Assembly (NCBI RefSeq): GCF_030012525.1
Contig: NZ_CP124855.1
Coordinates: forward strand, 2,232,001-2,296,000
Reading direction: 5' to 3'
Origin: Chryseobacterium gotjawalense
GTDB taxonomy: Bacteria; Bacteroidota; Bacteroidia; Flavobacteriales; Weeksellaceae
DNA length: 64,000 bases
Under the pieces are notes generated by a model. It did not search any database, was not told the DNA's origin, and saw only the letters and a program-made list of their open reading frames with translations. The position numbers were made by a program, and so were the translations under genes. This document shows positions 50,940 through 60,135 of the stretch, piece by piece (the first letter of the stretch is position 1; each line of letters begins with the position of its first letter).

Positions 50940-50947
50940 TAATTTTG
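50940..50947 (+). promoter_or_regulatory. -7 box of the globin gene
   Basis: TAATTTTG, four bases before the ATG at 50952. Again no room for a leader. It lies downstream of the structured element, which would therefore not be in the globin mRNA. Confidence 0.5.
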
Positions 50948-50951
50948 GACT

Positions 50952-51335
50952 ATGAAAAAATTGGAAACAAGGCAGGATATTGAGGATTTGGTGAATCGTT
51001 TCTATGATAAAGTTCAAAGTGATGAGACGATTGGATTCTTCTTTAATGATGTTGCAAAAGTCGACTGGTCGCATCATTTGCCCAAAATGTATTCTTTTTG
51101 GGAAACGCTTTTATTTGGACAGATTTCTTACAAAGGAAACCCCATGGCAGTGCATTTTCCCATCAATGCTGAAGTTCCCATGGAAAAATTTCATTTCGAG
51201 CATTGGATTATGTTATGGACTGCAACGGTCGAAGAAAATTTCTCCGGCGAAATGGCGGAATTGGCCGTTTACAAAGCAAAAAACATAGCAAATCTCATGG
51301 CTCACAAAATGGAAGTTGCGCGAAAAACCCGTTAA
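50952..51335 (+). CDS. Group III truncated haemoglobin
   Basis: 127 residues. The 2-on-2 globin fold of class III: DLVNRFYDKVQSDETIGFFF, the H-H-L-P element (VDWSHHLPKMYSFW), and the proximal His in FHFEHWIMLW. The distal part of helix E carries AVHFPINAEVPM. Proposed roles for this class are binding oxygen, NO or peroxide; the Trp-rich pocket is typical, and no partner gene decides between them. It is convergent with the Ca2+/H+ antiporter, with only two bases between the stops. Confidence 0.93.
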   Translation: MKKLETRQDIEDLVNRFYDKVQSDETIGFFFNDVAKVDWSHHLPKMYSFWETLLFGQISYKGNPMAVHFPINAEVPMEKFHFEHWIMLWTATVEENFSGEMAELAVYKAKNIANLMAHKMEVARKTR

Positions 51336-51337
51336 TT

Positions 51338-52414
51338 TTAAGGTACAATCACCGTAAAAATATACGCCGCCAAATTGACCAAAAGTACGGTTCCGTACAA
51401 ATGATTCGTTTTCCCACGACTTAGCGACAACATTACGATAAATACGGAGAGCGCCAAGAGGATAATCGATTTCATGCCGAGCCCCAAAACAAAGGGAATA
51501 TCGTAAATAATACACACGACCGATACAGTGGGAATGGTTAAACCGACACTGGCCAAAGCCGAGCCTAAACTTAAATTAATGGAAGACTGAATCTGATTGT
51601 TCCGGGCGGCGCGTATTGCGGCCAAACCTTCGGGAAGCAAAACGACAAATGCAATAATTACTCCCACCAGCTCATGCGGTGCGCCGATACTTTCTACAAA
51701 TCCTTCGATTACCGGCGAAAGTCCTTTGGCCATAAAAATAACGACTGCCAGACAGATAATCAATAAAAAAAGACTAGTTAAAGCTTTTCGAACCGATGGT
51801 GGATCTGCTTCGTGAGGAGTTTTGTCTTCCTTTTCGGTAACGAAATAATTGCGGTGCCGAACGTTTTGGAACATTAAAAAAGTTCCGTAAATAGTAAGAC
51901 AGGCGAGAGAAACAAAAACCAGCTGCGGATTACTGTAAAAAGGACCGTGTTTCGTAGAGGTGTAGTTGGGCAAAATCAGCGTGAGCACCAAAATCGCCAC
52001 CAAACTCACTAAATAAGTTGTTGCCGAATTAGCGATAAAAAACTGTTCTTTATACTTTCTGCTACCCACCCAAATACAGATTCCGAGAATACCATTGAGA
52101 ATAATCATTACCGCCGCAAAAACGGTATCTCTGGCGTAAGTGAGTGCGCCTTCGCTACCGGAAAGCATGAAGGAAATAATTAATCCTACTTCTAAAATCG
52201 TGATGCAGATTGCAAGAATGACTGTTCCGTAGGGTTCACCTACTTTATGTGCTATAACTTCGGCATGGTGCACCGCTGCCATTACACTTGAAAATAATAA
52301 CAAAGCCCCTATGATATTGGTAAGAGGAGTGTTATTTAAGAAGCCCAAAAGATAGAAAGCAGCAGATAAAAGCGGTACAAGGACCGTCCAGTGAATAAAC
52401 TTTTTTAGTTTCAT
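51338..52414 (-). CDS. Calcium/proton antiporter of the ChaA type
   Basis: 358 residues with about eleven membrane helices. Two inverted alpha-repeats carry the conserved acidic ion-binding motifs: AEVIAHKVGEPYGTVILAI with ITILEVGLI in the first, and VVLLPEGLAAIRAARNNQIQ with GSALASVGLT in the second. This is the ChaA/YfkE branch of the CaCA superfamily, exporting Ca2+ (or Na+/K+) in exchange for H+. It is transcribed alone; the DUF6122 gene behind it is on the same strand, 140 bases away. Substrate specificity cannot be told from sequence. Confidence 0.9.
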   Translation of the reverse strand: MKLKKFIHWTVLVPLLSAAFYLLGFLNNTPLTNIIGALLLFSSVMAAVHHAEVIAHKVGEPYGTVILAICITILEVGLIISFMLSGSEGALTYARDTVFAAVMIILNGILGICIWVGSRKYKEQFFIANSATTYLVSLVAILVLTLILPNYTSTKHGPFYSNPQLVFVSLACLTIYGTFLMFQNVRHRNYFVTEKEDKTPHEADPPSVRKALTSLFLLIICLAVVIFMAKGLSPVIEGFVESIGAPHELVGVIIAFVVLLPEGLAAIRAARNNQIQSSINLSLGSALASVGLTIPTVSVVCIIYDIPFVLGLGMKSIILLALSVFIVMLSLSRGKTNHLYGTVLLVNLAAYIFTVIVP

Positions 52415-52554
52415 ATTTCGATTTGTGATAATATAGAAAAATTAAATTAAAAATAAAGAAAAAAAATGGAAAAATTTTATGCTTATCCTTTTTTATTTTT
52501 CAAATTCTATATCGTTAGTAGAGATATAAATAATGGAGTTCAGCTTAACCGAAC

Positions 52555-52893
52555 TCAATTTTTCCACAGCCAATAATCCTGAAAATCGGTGAACATGTGA
52601 AAAAGCAAACCAATTGCGATGATTCTGTAATTCCCTTTAAGAAATAAACTTCCCAGAAAATACACAGCGATTGCCCAATAAGAATGCAGCGGATGATAAC
52701 CAATACTGTTTCTGTTGGGATCGAAAAGTGGATTGGCGAAGACATGATCCAAATCGACAATCATCGTTGCGAGCAGCAGAAAATAAGCGTGTTTCCAATT
52801 ATTTTTAAAGAATATTTTTGCAATAAAAACCGGCACAATAAAGTGCATCGAATAATGGATGATTTCTCTGATGTAAAAAATGTTTTCCATCAT
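52555..52893 (-). CDS. DUF6122 family small membrane protein
   Basis: 112 residues with three membrane helices and His/Asp clusters: IIHYSMHFIVPVFIAKIFF, the LLLATMIVDLDHVFANPLFDPNRNS motif and IGYHPLHSYWAIA, then LLFHMFTDFQDYWLW. The HxDH-like pattern resembles membrane metal-dependent hydrolases of the YdjM type, which I associate with DUF6122. The start overlaps the stop of the AlkD-like gene within ATGATGG (TGA inside), the tightest possible coupling. Function unknown. Confidence 0.82.
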   Translation of the reverse strand: MMENIFYIREIIHYSMHFIVPVFIAKIFFKNNWKHAYFLLLATMIVDLDHVFANPLFDPNRNSIGYHPLHSYWAIAVYFLGSLFLKGNYRIIAIGLLFHMFTDFQDYWLWKN

Positions 52894-53600
52894 ATTCTGC
52901 CTTTTAAATAATCCTGACGAAGATTTTCGTCCAGTTTTTCAATGGCATACCGAAGCGTTGTTCGTGGCATTTTTTGATAATGAAGTTGGAGGAAATCCAA
53001 AAGTTGCTGTTCATTTCTGTTGCCCATTTCCCTCAAAAGCCAGCCATTTGCCTTGTGCATCAAGTCGTGATGATGGTTTAAATTTCTGATAACTAACTTC
53101 TCAAGCAGTTGAAAAGAATCTTTTTTCACGTGAAACATCGTTGAAACTACCGCGATTCTTTTGCTCCATAAATTATCTTCTTCTGATAAATTTATTAAAA
53201 TTGAATCCTCTTTATTTTCAAAACAATAGCGGCCTAAAATTTTATAACAGGAAGTATCGACCAAATCCCAATTGTTGATGTATTTTTTATTCTTTAAATA
53301 AAAGTCAACGATTTCTTTTTTTTCTTTTGCGTCTTTTGATTTTTCAAATTTAGAAACCAGCATTAATAATGAACAGAGGCGGTGTTCATGAATTTCTGAC
53401 GATAGTAGTTGTCCTAATTCATTTAATGAAATTCTGTTCCAATATTCTTTTGCAATCTTTCTCTGGTCCGGAACGGTAACGCCGATAAATTGGTCTCCTT
53501 CGGCATATTCTCCTTTTCCGGCTTTGAAAAATCTGGGTAAAAACGCTTTCTTTTCTGGAATGGAAAGATCTTGTAAAGCGGATTTTATTTCTTCAATCAT
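52890..53600 (-). CDS. DNA alkylation repair protein (AlkD-like)
   Basis: 236 residues built of HEAT-like helical repeats. AlkD enzymes excise 3-methyladenine and 7-methylguanine without base flipping. Family landmarks: FLPRFFKAGKGEYAEGDQF near the N-terminus, IGVTVPDQRKIAKEYW, NNWDLVDTSCYKILGRY with the conserved Asp, and the WSKRIAVVSTMFHVKK and HDLMHKANGWLLREMGNR stretches. It starts one base after the glsA stop and overlaps the DUF6122 gene, so glsA-alkD-DUF6122 form one operon. Confidence 0.92.
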   Translation of the reverse strand: MIEEIKSALQDLSIPEKKAFLPRFFKAGKGEYAEGDQFIGVTVPDQRKIAKEYWNRISLNELGQLLSSEIHEHRLCSLLMLVSKFEKSKDAKEKKEIVDFYLKNKKYINNWDLVDTSCYKILGRYCFENKEDSILINLSEEDNLWSKRIAVVSTMFHVKKDSFQLLEKLVIRNLNHHHDLMHKANGWLLREMGNRNEQQLLDFLQLHYQKMPRTTLRYAIEKLDENLRQDYLKGRI

Positions 53601-53601
53601 T

Positions 53602-54522
53602 TTAAAAAATACTTTCGCCGGTTAGGGTTGTAAATTCTTCGAGGAATTTCATGCCGCGGTACGAATTCCCTTTTTCATTGAGTTTCGGACTCCAAACGGT
53701 GACGCAATAATGCTGAGGATAAATTGCTATAATTCCTCCTCCAACGCCACTTTTTCCTGGCAATCCAACGAGAAAAGAAAACTCGCCCGATTCATCATAA
53801 AATCCGCAAGTGAGCAAAATTGCATTAATTCTTTTGGCTTTGCTGGAAGATAAAATCCGCATTCCGCCGGTAGGTTTCTTACCTTCATTTGCCAAATATA
53901 AAAAGCTTTTGCTCAGTTGTTTGCAAGTCATTTCTATCGAACAAAGATGGCAATAAAGTTCTATAACCGAATCCGGCTTATTTTTAATATTTCCAAAAGA
54001 TTTCATGAAATTACACATCGCTGCATTTCTGAAACTATTCTGCATCTCGCTCGAAGCCACTTTTTCGTTAAAGGAAATATCCTGATCTTCTGTGAGAGCA
54101 CGAATAAAAGAAAGTAATTCTTCTTTTGGATTGTTGCAAATTTCCAGTAATATATCGCAAATGACCAAAGCGCCTGCATTGATAAAAGGATTTCGGGGGA
54201 TTCCGTTATCTGCTTCCAACTGAATCAAAGAATTAAATGCACTTCCTGAAGGTTCTACATCTACTCTTTCCCAAAGTTTTTCTTCCAGTTTTTCATAAAC
54301 AAAAGACAATGCAAAAACTTTGGAAATACTCTGTATGGAAAATTTTTCGTCAAAATCACCACAGCCAAAACTGTTGTGTTTTAAATCGGTAAAGTTGACG
54401 CCAAATTTATTTTCATCGATGCATGCGAGTTCAGAAATATAGTCTGGGACTTTACCAAGATTTTCTTTGGCAATAATATCCGCATATACTTTTGAAATAA
54501 TTTTCTGATAATCTAATTTCAT
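53602..54522 (-). CDS. glsA: Glutaminase A
   Basis: 306 residues, beta-lactamase-like fold of bacterial glutaminases. The catalytic SxxK is SIQSISK (FDEKFSIQSISKVFAL), with EPSGSAFNSLIQLE, NPFINAGALVICDIL, LYCHLCSIEMTCKQLS and SGVGGGIIAIYPQHY later. It converts glutamine to glutamate and ammonia. In a genome that also has gdhA nearby it can feed glutamate metabolism or acid stress. First gene of the glsA-alkD-DUF6122 operon. Confidence 0.95.
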   Translation of the reverse strand: MKLDYQKIISKVYADIIAKENLGKVPDYISELACIDENKFGVNFTDLKHNSFGCGDFDEKFSIQSISKVFALSFVYEKLEEKLWERVDVEPSGSAFNSLIQLEADNGIPRNPFINAGALVICDILLEICNNPKEELLSFIRALTEDQDISFNEKVASSEMQNSFRNAAMCNFMKSFGNIKNKPDSVIELYCHLCSIEMTCKQLSKSFLYLANEGKKPTGGMRILSSSKAKRINAILLTCGFYDESGEFSFLVGLPGKSGVGGGIIAIYPQHYCVTVWSPKLNEKGNSYRGMKFLEEFTTLTGESIF

Positions 54523-54541
54523 TCAATAAAAATATGACTAT

Positions 54542-55762
54542 TTACATTTCCACTTCCTCATCGTCATGATATTCAAACAGGAAATCATTGTAAGGGAATC
54601 TCGCGGTATGAATTTTCAGAACCTCGTCGTAAATTAACTTTTTCATTTCCGGGAAGTTTTCTTTGTTCAACGCAGAAATAAATACGGTTGGATATTGTGA
54701 TTTCGACATCCAGGTTTTCATCCATTCATCAAGAGAAATGTTTTTCCGGGTTTCGGGTGTCAAATCGTCTTCGTCTTTTTTCTGGTAAGCGAAAGCATCA
54801 ATTTTATTGAAAACCATGATCATCGGTTTTTGATGCGCATTTATTTCCATTAAAGTTTGGTTCACAGAATTGATATGATCTTCAAAACTTTCGTGGGAAA
54901 TATCAACCACATGAATCAATAAATCTGCTTCACGGACTTCATCCAAAGTTGATTTAAAACTCTCTACCAATTGGGTCGGAAGTTTTCTGATAAATCCAAC
55001 AGTATCCGTTAATAAAAAAGGTAAGTTCCCAATCACCACTTTTCGTACAGTCGTATCTAAAGTTGCAAACAGCTTATTTTCAGCGAAAACATCCGATTTA
55101 GAAATCGCGTTCATCAGCGTAGATTTCCCGACATTGGTATAACCAACCAGCGCTACACGAACCATTTTACCACGGTTTTGTCTTTGGGTAGCCATTTGCT
55201 TATCAATGGTTTTTAATTTCTCCTTTAATAATGTTATTCTATCCCGAATAATCCTTCTGTCGGTTTCAATTTCTGTTTCCCCAGGACCACGCATTCCGAT
55301 TCCTCCTTTTTGCTTATCAAGGTGAGACCACATTTTGCTCAATCTTGGGAGTAAATACTGATACTGAGCGAGTTCCACTTGAGTTCTTGCGTAAGAAGTT
55401 TGAGCTCTTTGAGCAAAAATATCGAGAATTAGATTCGTTCTATCTAAAATCTTAACATCCTCCATTTCTTTTCCAAGATTCTTCAGTTGCGAAGGTGAAA
55501 GTTCGTCATCAAAAATCACGGTTCCGATTCCGTTTGATTTTACATAATCCTTTATTTCTTGAGCTTTTCCGCTTCCAATAAAAGTTTTAGGATCCTGTTG
55601 CGTCAATTTCTGAATGAATCTTTTGTCAATGGTCGCTCCGGCGGTCAACGCCAAAAACTCGAGCTCATCCATATATTCGACAAGCTTTTCTTCACTTTGA
55701 TTTTGGGTAACTAAGCCTACTAAAACGGCTTTTTCGTATGAGTGTTCTTTTTTTTCTAACAT
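54542..55762 (-). CDS. hflX: Ribosome-associated GTPase HflX
   Basis: 406 residues from ATG 55762 (MLEKKEHSYEKAVLVGLVTQ). A longer form from 55810 is possible, but the -7 box TATCTTTG lies between the two starts, so the shorter one is preferred. The HflX N-domain (GSGKAQEIKDYVKSNGIGTVIFDDELSPSQ) and coiled coil (TDRRIIRDRITLLKEKLKTI) precede the G domain: GYTNVGKST, DTVGFIRKLP, NKID. It splits stalled or heat-stressed 70S ribosomes. The C-terminal tail is acidic (HDDEEVEM). Confidence 0.94.
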   Translation of the reverse strand: MLEKKEHSYEKAVLVGLVTQNQSEEKLVEYMDELEFLALTAGATIDKRFIQKLTQQDPKTFIGSGKAQEIKDYVKSNGIGTVIFDDELSPSQLKNLGKEMEDVKILDRTNLILDIFAQRAQTSYARTQVELAQYQYLLPRLSKMWSHLDKQKGGIGMRGPGETEIETDRRIIRDRITLLKEKLKTIDKQMATQRQNRGKMVRVALVGYTNVGKSTLMNAISKSDVFAENKLFATLDTTVRKVVIGNLPFLLTDTVGFIRKLPTQLVESFKSTLDEVREADLLIHVVDISHESFEDHINSVNQTLMEINAHQKPMIMVFNKIDAFAYQKKDEDDLTPETRKNISLDEWMKTWMSKSQYPTVFISALNKENFPEMKKLIYDEVLKIHTARFPYNDFLFEYHDDEEVEM

Positions 55763-55784
55763 AAATTTCCTTTCGGCATTTGTA

Positions 55785-55792
55785 CAAAGATA
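55785..55792 (-). promoter_or_regulatory. -7 box of hflX
   Basis: TATCTTTG on the minus strand, 22 bases before the ATG at 55762 and inside the coding frame of the longer candidate start. Confidence 0.6.
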
Positions 55793-55860
55793 ATACTTTG
55801 AATTTACCATTAAAAATATCAGATAAAATTGCCTGAGATTTTTATACTATTTAATAATTC

Positions 55861-56292
55861 TTAATCCCAATCAGCAGCGACAAATTTCATTTTCTTTCCC
55901 GCAGCATTGGTTAAAGTAAGGTAATGCCCGTCAACTTTATAGTTCGTCATTGTCGGAAGTTCTCTTCCAAAAGCAGATTCCAGATCCATTGCTTTATCAC
56001 AAAACATCATCGTACTCCCAATTTCTGAAAATTTCACCGTTCCGTTTGCATTAAAAGTTGCTGAACCAAACATATTGTTGCAGCCCATATTTGCTGAGAA
56101 TCTTGCCGGCTCTTTTTGATCAGTTAAATTAAGATGTGCTTTGCTGCTCGCCATAAAATCTTTGCTGAAGTCCTGAAATTCGACCAACATCCAGTCTTTT
56201 TTTATATTTTCGGAAATGTTGGTTTGAGCGGTACAATTTGCGAGGAATAAAAGGACGAAAATAGCGATGAATGCTGATCCTGTTTTTTTCAT
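55861..56292 (-). CDS. META domain lipoprotein (HslJ-like)
   Basis: 143 residues with lipobox (LLFLANC, Cys20). One META domain follows: WMLVEFQDFSKDFM at the start, FSANMGCNNMFGSATFNA (the GCN...G motif), then IGSTMMFCDKAMD and the last strands YLTLTNAAGKKMKFV. This matches HslJ-type lipoproteins, some linked to heat shock or copper stress. Two Cys in the mature part lie as in the family. It is divergent from a DUF1905-type gene; no operon partner. Confidence 0.88.
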   Translation of the reverse strand: MKKTGSAFIAIFVLLFLANCTAQTNISENIKKDWMLVEFQDFSKDFMASSKAHLNLTDQKEPARFSANMGCNNMFGSATFNANGTVKFSEIGSTMMFCDKAMDLESAFGRELPTMTNYKVDGHYLTLTNAAGKKMKFVAADWD

Positions 56293-56365
56293 TTTAAAAT
56301 TTTCTTTCCATAATCCATATCTGTGCCATCAATTTTTATAAATTTGAATCTAATTTTATTTAAAA

Positions 56366-56839
56366 ATGACAGATTTTATTTCGTTTAAAGGTCCTGTTTT
56401 ACAAAATGGAGAAATCAATGCGGCTTATGTTGAATTTCCTTTCTCTACTGAGAAGTGCTTTGGCAAAAAAGGTTTAGTGAAAATAAAAGCGCTGTTTGAT
56501 GAGAAAGTTGAATACCGCGGAAGTTTAGTTAAAATGAAAAGCGACCGTCATATTTTGGGCTTAACACAGGAAGTCCGAAAACAGCTTGGGAAATCTTTCG
56601 GCGATGAAGTTTCGGTAAAACTTTGGGAAGATAAAGAAGAGAGAATCGTAATTATTCCCGAAGATGTTCAAATTGTTTTTAATGAAAATGTAAAGGCGAA
56701 AGAATTGTTTGACGACATGAGTTATACGCATCGCAAAGAATATATCCGCTGGATTGTGGAAGCGAAAAAACCGGAAACCCGTGAAAATAGAAAAATTAAA
56801 ATGATCGAAATGATCCTGGCAGGAAAAAAAGGAATTTAA
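56366..56839 (+). CDS. DUF1905 / YdeI-type protein
   Basis: 157 residues in two modules. The first (about 1-95) is a DUF1905 beta barrel: PVLQNGEINAAYVEFPFST, GKKGLVKIKALFDEKVEYRG, and GLTQEVRKQLGKSFGDEV. The second (about 105-157) is a helical YdeI/OmpD-associated segment, DDMSYTHRKEYIRWIVEAKK and ENRKIKMIEMILAGKKG. Some relatives are called YdeI; the biochemical function is unknown. It overlaps the acetyltransferase start by one base (TAATG), so the two are coupled. Confidence 0.85.
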   Translation: MTDFISFKGPVLQNGEINAAYVEFPFSTEKCFGKKGLVKIKALFDEKVEYRGSLVKMKSDRHILGLTQEVRKQLGKSFGDEVSVKLWEDKEERIVIIPEDVQIVFNENVKAKELFDDMSYTHRKEYIRWIVEAKKPETRENRKIKMIEMILAGKKGI

Positions 56840-57351
56840 TGAAAAAAATAGAAATGACAGAAACAGAAAGATTATTGCTAAAACCAATGTCAACAGATGA
56901 TTCCGAATTTATTTTCGAACTGTATAACTCACCGAACTTTATAAAATTTATTGGAGACCGGAATATTAAATCCGTTAAAGATGCTGAAAATTATATCATC
57001 GCTAAATTTCTTCCTCAGGCCGAAAGATTAGGCTATGGGAATTATCTCATCAGTTTGAAATCTACAGGTCAGAAGATTGGCAGCGTCGGGATTTTTGAAA
57101 GAGAAGGTTTAGAAGTTCACGATATCGGTTTTTCATTCTTACCAGAATTTGAGGGAAAAGGTTTTGGTTTTGAAGCTGCAAATCATTTAATCAAAACTGC
57201 CTTTTCAGAATTTGGTTTAAAAAAGATTTCTGCAATCACTTCAAAAGAAAATATCGCCTCTCAAAAACTTATTGAAAAATTGGGACTTCAATACCAATCG
57301 ACTGTTCGTCTTTCTGGTGATGACGAAGAATTGCTTTATTACGAAATTTAA
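56839..57351 (+). CDS. GNAT family N-acetyltransferase (RimJ/RimL-like)
   Basis: 170 residues. TERLLLKPMSTDDSEFIFEL is the RimJ-like beginning; GSVGIFEREGL, the acetyl-CoA loop FEGKGFGFEAANHLIKTAF (motif A, Q/RxxGxG/A-like GKGFGFEA) and KENIASQKLIEKLGLQY (motif B) complete the fold. It acetylates an amine, probably a protein N-terminus or small molecule; the target is unknown. Its start overlaps the preceding stop, so both are one transcript. It converges with hemE over a palindromic repeat. Confidence 0.9.
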   Translation: MKKIEMTETERLLLKPMSTDDSEFIFELYNSPNFIKFIGDRNIKSVKDAENYIIAKFLPQAERLGYGNYLISLKSTGQKIGSVGIFEREGLEVHDIGFSFLPEFEGKGFGFEAANHLIKTAFSEFGLKKISAITSKENIASQKLIEKLGLQYQSTVRLSGDDEELLYYEI

Positions 57352-57361
57352 AAATAATAAA

Positions 57362-57400
57362 GCCACGAATTCACAAATAAAAAATTCGTGCATTCGTGGC
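57362..57400. repeat. Dispersed palindromic repeat between acetyltransferase and hemE
   Basis: Arms GCCACGAATTCAC and GTGCATTCGTGGC, 12 of 13 pairs, 13-base A/T-rich loop, with T-rich DNA on the right. Same family as 31792-31830. It sits between convergent genes and could serve as a terminator for both. Confidence 0.8.
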
Positions 57401-57421
57401 AAATGTTTTTAAACTAAAGTT

Positions 57422-58450
57422 TTAGTTCGGTTTCCAGTCAACTACCGCTCTGATGAATGCTTCTGCATTTTCCAGAGGAATATTCGGTAAAATTCCGTGA
57501 CCGAGATTTGCGATATAGCGGTCTTTTCCGAAACGGTTAATCATTTCGGTGACCATTTTGGTGATGGTTTCCGGTGACGAATGCAATCTTGTAGGATCGA
57601 AATTCCCCTGCAAGGTCATGGTGTGATTGGTCAGTGTTCGTGCCAGTTCCGGAGTAATCGTCCAGTCAACGCCCAGCGCAGAAACTTTAGATAAAGTCAT
57701 TTCTTCTAAAGCAAACCAGCATCCTTTGCCAAAAACAACTACGTGAGTTAACGGACTTAACGCTTCTACAATCTGGTTGATATATGGCCAGGAGAAAATC
57801 TGATAATCTTCCGGCGACAACGCACCGCCCCAGGAATCAAATACCTGAACAGCCGAAACGCCTTTCTCCACTTTTCTTTTCAAATAAGCTATCGTAGTAT
57901 CTGTAATTTTCTGTAATAATAAATGTGCGGCTTCAGGATTTCTGAAACAGAAACTCTTTGCAATATCCCAGGCTTTGGAACCTTTTCCTTCGATACAGTA
58001 GCATAAAATCGTCCATGGTGAACCGGCAAAACCGATTAAAGGAATATCGTTATCTAATTTATGCAAAGTCAGTTCGATTGCATCAAAAACATATCCCAGA
58101 GTTTCATCAACATCAGGAACAATAACATTCTGCACATCTTCTAAAGTACGGATCGGCTTTTCCAGCCACGGTCCAATTCCGTCCCGCATCTCGAAATTCA
58201 TTCCCATTGCCTGAGGAACAACTAAGATGTCTGAGAATAAAATCGCAGCATCCAAAGGATATCTTCGGATTGGCATCATGGTGATTTCTGAAGCCAATTC
58301 CGGCGTGCGACATCTGGTGAAGAAATCATATTCATCACGCATTGCACGGAACTCGGGTAAGAACCTTCCCGCCTGTCTCATCATCCAAACTGGCGGCCGC
58401 TCTACGGTTTCGCCTCTTAATGCCTTTAAATACAAATCGTTTTTAATCAT
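57422..58450 (-). CDS. hemE: Uroporphyrinogen decarboxylase
   Basis: 342 residues. Decarboxylates the four acetates of uroporphyrinogen III to give coproporphyrinogen III. Substrate motifs: [17 protein letters not shown] at the start (conserved Arg pair), [14 protein letters not shown] with the catalytic Asp, [19 protein letters not shown], and [14 protein letters not shown] and [14 protein letters not shown] near the end. Last gene of hemA-hemC-hemD-hemE, 32 bases after hemD. Confidence 0.98.
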   Translation of the reverse strand: MIKNDLYLKALRGETVERPPVWMMRQAGRFLPEFRAMRDEYDFFTRCRTPELASEITMMPIRRYPLDAAILFSDILVVPQAMGMNFEMRDGIGPWLEKPIRTLEDVQNVIVPDVDETLGYVFDAIELTLHKLDNDIPLIGFAGSPWTILCYCIEGKGSKAWDIAKSFCFRNPEAAHLLLQKITDTTIAYLKRKVEKGVSAVQVFDSWGGALSPEDYQIFSWPYINQIVEALSPLTHVVVFGKGCWFALEEMTLSKVSALGVDWTITPELARTLTNHTMTLQGNFDPTRLHSSPETITKMVTEMINRFGKDRYIANLGHGILPNIPLENAEAFIRAVVDWKPN

Positions 58451-58482
58451 AATCTTTAAATAAAATCAGAAACCGAAGTTTC

Positions 58483-59172
58483 TTAATAGGAGTTTATTGT
58501 TTCTCCTTCTTTTTTAATTAATTTAAGCAAAGCGCTTAGGTCATTGTCTTTCCCTATAAATATTTTTTGGGTGGTATATTTTTTAACTTCTGCAGCAGTG
58601 GTTTCACCAATTGCATAGATTTGCTGAAAGTCTAAACTGTTGTTTTTAATGAAACTGCGTACGCCACTTGGTGAGAAAAAAGCAATAGCATCATAGCTTC
58701 CTTCGTGTTTTGGATACAGCAATTCCGTTTCGTACACGACTACTTTTTTATAGCCAATATTTTGCAACGGCAATTTTTCCTGAAGAATATCCAATGCTAA
58801 ATTTCCGCAGAAATGAATGAATTTTTCTTTGGAGCAATTTTCAATAATAAAGTCTGAAAGTTCTTTTGCGTTTTTTTTCGTTTTAAATACACCGAAACCA
58901 TATTTCCGCAAGTGCATTTTGGTTTTCCTTCCGACGCAGTAAATCTTGTTATAATTTTTTGCGGCGAAATTTTCATGAGGTTTAAAACCATTTTTAAAAA
59001 ATGATTCTACTCCATTTACACTCGTGAAAATCAGCGAATTATTCCCGAGAGGGAATGGAGCAAGGTGAAGAGGTTTGATTTTAATTACCTCTAAAAAATG
59101 ACTTGAAAAATGGCTTCCAAGGATATCGGAAACTTCTTTTTCATCGAGCATTTTTGTAAACAGAATATTCAT
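58483..59172 (-). CDS. hemD: Uroporphyrinogen-III synthase
   Basis: 229 residues, a poorly conserved two-lobed enzyme recognised by fold text and operon position. LIFTSVNGVESFFKN and IAFFSPSGVRSFIKNN are the two equivalent lobe motifs, with IYCVGRKTKMHLRKYGF and IYAIGETTAAEVKKY the matching later parts. It cyclises hydroxymethylbilane with inversion of ring D. Between hemC (48 bases upstream) and hemE. Confidence 0.92.
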   Translation of the reverse strand: MNILFTKMLDEKEVSDILGSHFSSHFLEVIKIKPLHLAPFPLGNNSLIFTSVNGVESFFKNGFKPHENFAAKNYNKIYCVGRKTKMHLRKYGFGVFKTKKNAKELSDFIIENCSKEKFIHFCGNLALDILQEKLPLQNIGYKKVVVYETELLYPKHEGSYDAIAFFSPSGVRSFIKNNSLDFQQIYAIGETTAAEVKKYTTQKIFIGKDNDLSALLKLIKKEGETINSY

Positions 59173-59220
59173 TACAAATAAATTATCAATAATTCCTATT
59201 ATATAATATTGTTGCGGATT

Positions 59221-60135
59221 TTATTGAAGGTGCAGTTTAATCTCCTGCATCAATTCTCTCCCGCCGTCTTTTAAAATGATATGAGCTAATTTTTCTCCAA
59301 AATTTTCCTGATCATTCCATGTGAAAATTTCATCGATTTCCATGCATTTTTTACCGTCTAATGAACATAGTCTGCCAATAAATCTCACTTCATCTTTGTC
59401 ATTGATTTCTGCAAAAGCGCCAATTGGTGCGGTACAACCTCCTTCCAGAGTTTGTAAGAAATTTCTTTCAATGTCGATACAAATCTGAGTTTCCCTATGG
59501 TTTACTTTTTCGAATAATTCTTTTATTTCATGGTCATCAGCTCTTGCGGTGACAGCAACCACGCCTTGTGCCGGCGCAGAAATCATCATTGGAAGAAACT
59601 CATAGTCTACCGCTAAATTCATTCTTTCAATTGCTGCTAATGAAAACAGGGTCGCATCGAAATCCTGATCTTCTAATTTCTGGAGACGGGTCTGTACATT
59701 TCCACGGATATCGCAAAACTCGGTTTCCGGAAAATATTTTGCCCAGAATGCACGGCGTCTTAAACTGCTGGTGGCAATTTTCAACTCATGCAGCTCTTTA
59801 TTTTTAGAAGTCGATTTTCTTACCAAAACGTCTTGGGGAAAATCGCGTTGCAATACAGCGACAATCTCTATATTATGAGGAAGCTGAGTCGGAATATCTT
59901 TCAGGGAGTGCACGGCAATGTCCACTTCATTATTTAATAACGCGATATCTAAATCTTTTGTAAAAACTCCGGTAATCCCCATTGCATAAAGAGGTTCGGT
60001 AAGGTTTTTATCTCCGGTTGAAACAATCGGGGTGATATCGGTTTTGCAATTGTTATTTTGCAGATTTCTGGCAACTTCTCTTGCTTGCCACAATGCGAGC
60101 GGTGAGTTTCTTGTACCTATTTTAATGCTTCTCAT
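59221..60135 (-). CDS. hemC: Porphobilinogen deaminase
   Basis: 304 residues. Joins four porphobilinogen units into hydroxymethylbilane. Seen: IGTRNSPLALWQAREV, the Asp in VDIAVHSLKDIPTQLP, ATSSLRRRAFW, LAAIERM, SAPAQGVVAVT, and the dipyrromethane-cofactor Cys in LEGGCTAPIGAFAE. Its ATG overlaps the hemA stop by 14 bases, so the two are translationally linked. Confidence 0.97.
   Translation of the reverse strand: MRSIKIGTRNSPLALWQAREVARNLQNNNCKTDITPIVSTGDKNLTEPLYAMGITGVFTKDLDIALLNNEVDIAVHSLKDIPTQLPHNIEIVAVLQRDFPQDVLVRKSTSKNKELHELKIATSSLRRRAFWAKYFPETEFCDIRGNVQTRLQKLEDQDFDATLFSLAAIERMNLAVDYEFLPMMISAPAQGVVAVTARADDHEIKELFEKVNHRETQICIDIERNFLQTLEGGCTAPIGAFAEINDKDEVRFIGRLCSLDGKKCMEIDEIFTWNDQENFGEKLAHIILKDGGRELMQEIKLHLQ

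Noticed and set aside
52535-52556. GAGTTC/GAACTC inverted repeat at the end of the DUF6122 gene
   Set aside because: Only six pairs and overlapping the stop codon, with no T-run on the minus strand; not a convincing terminator.
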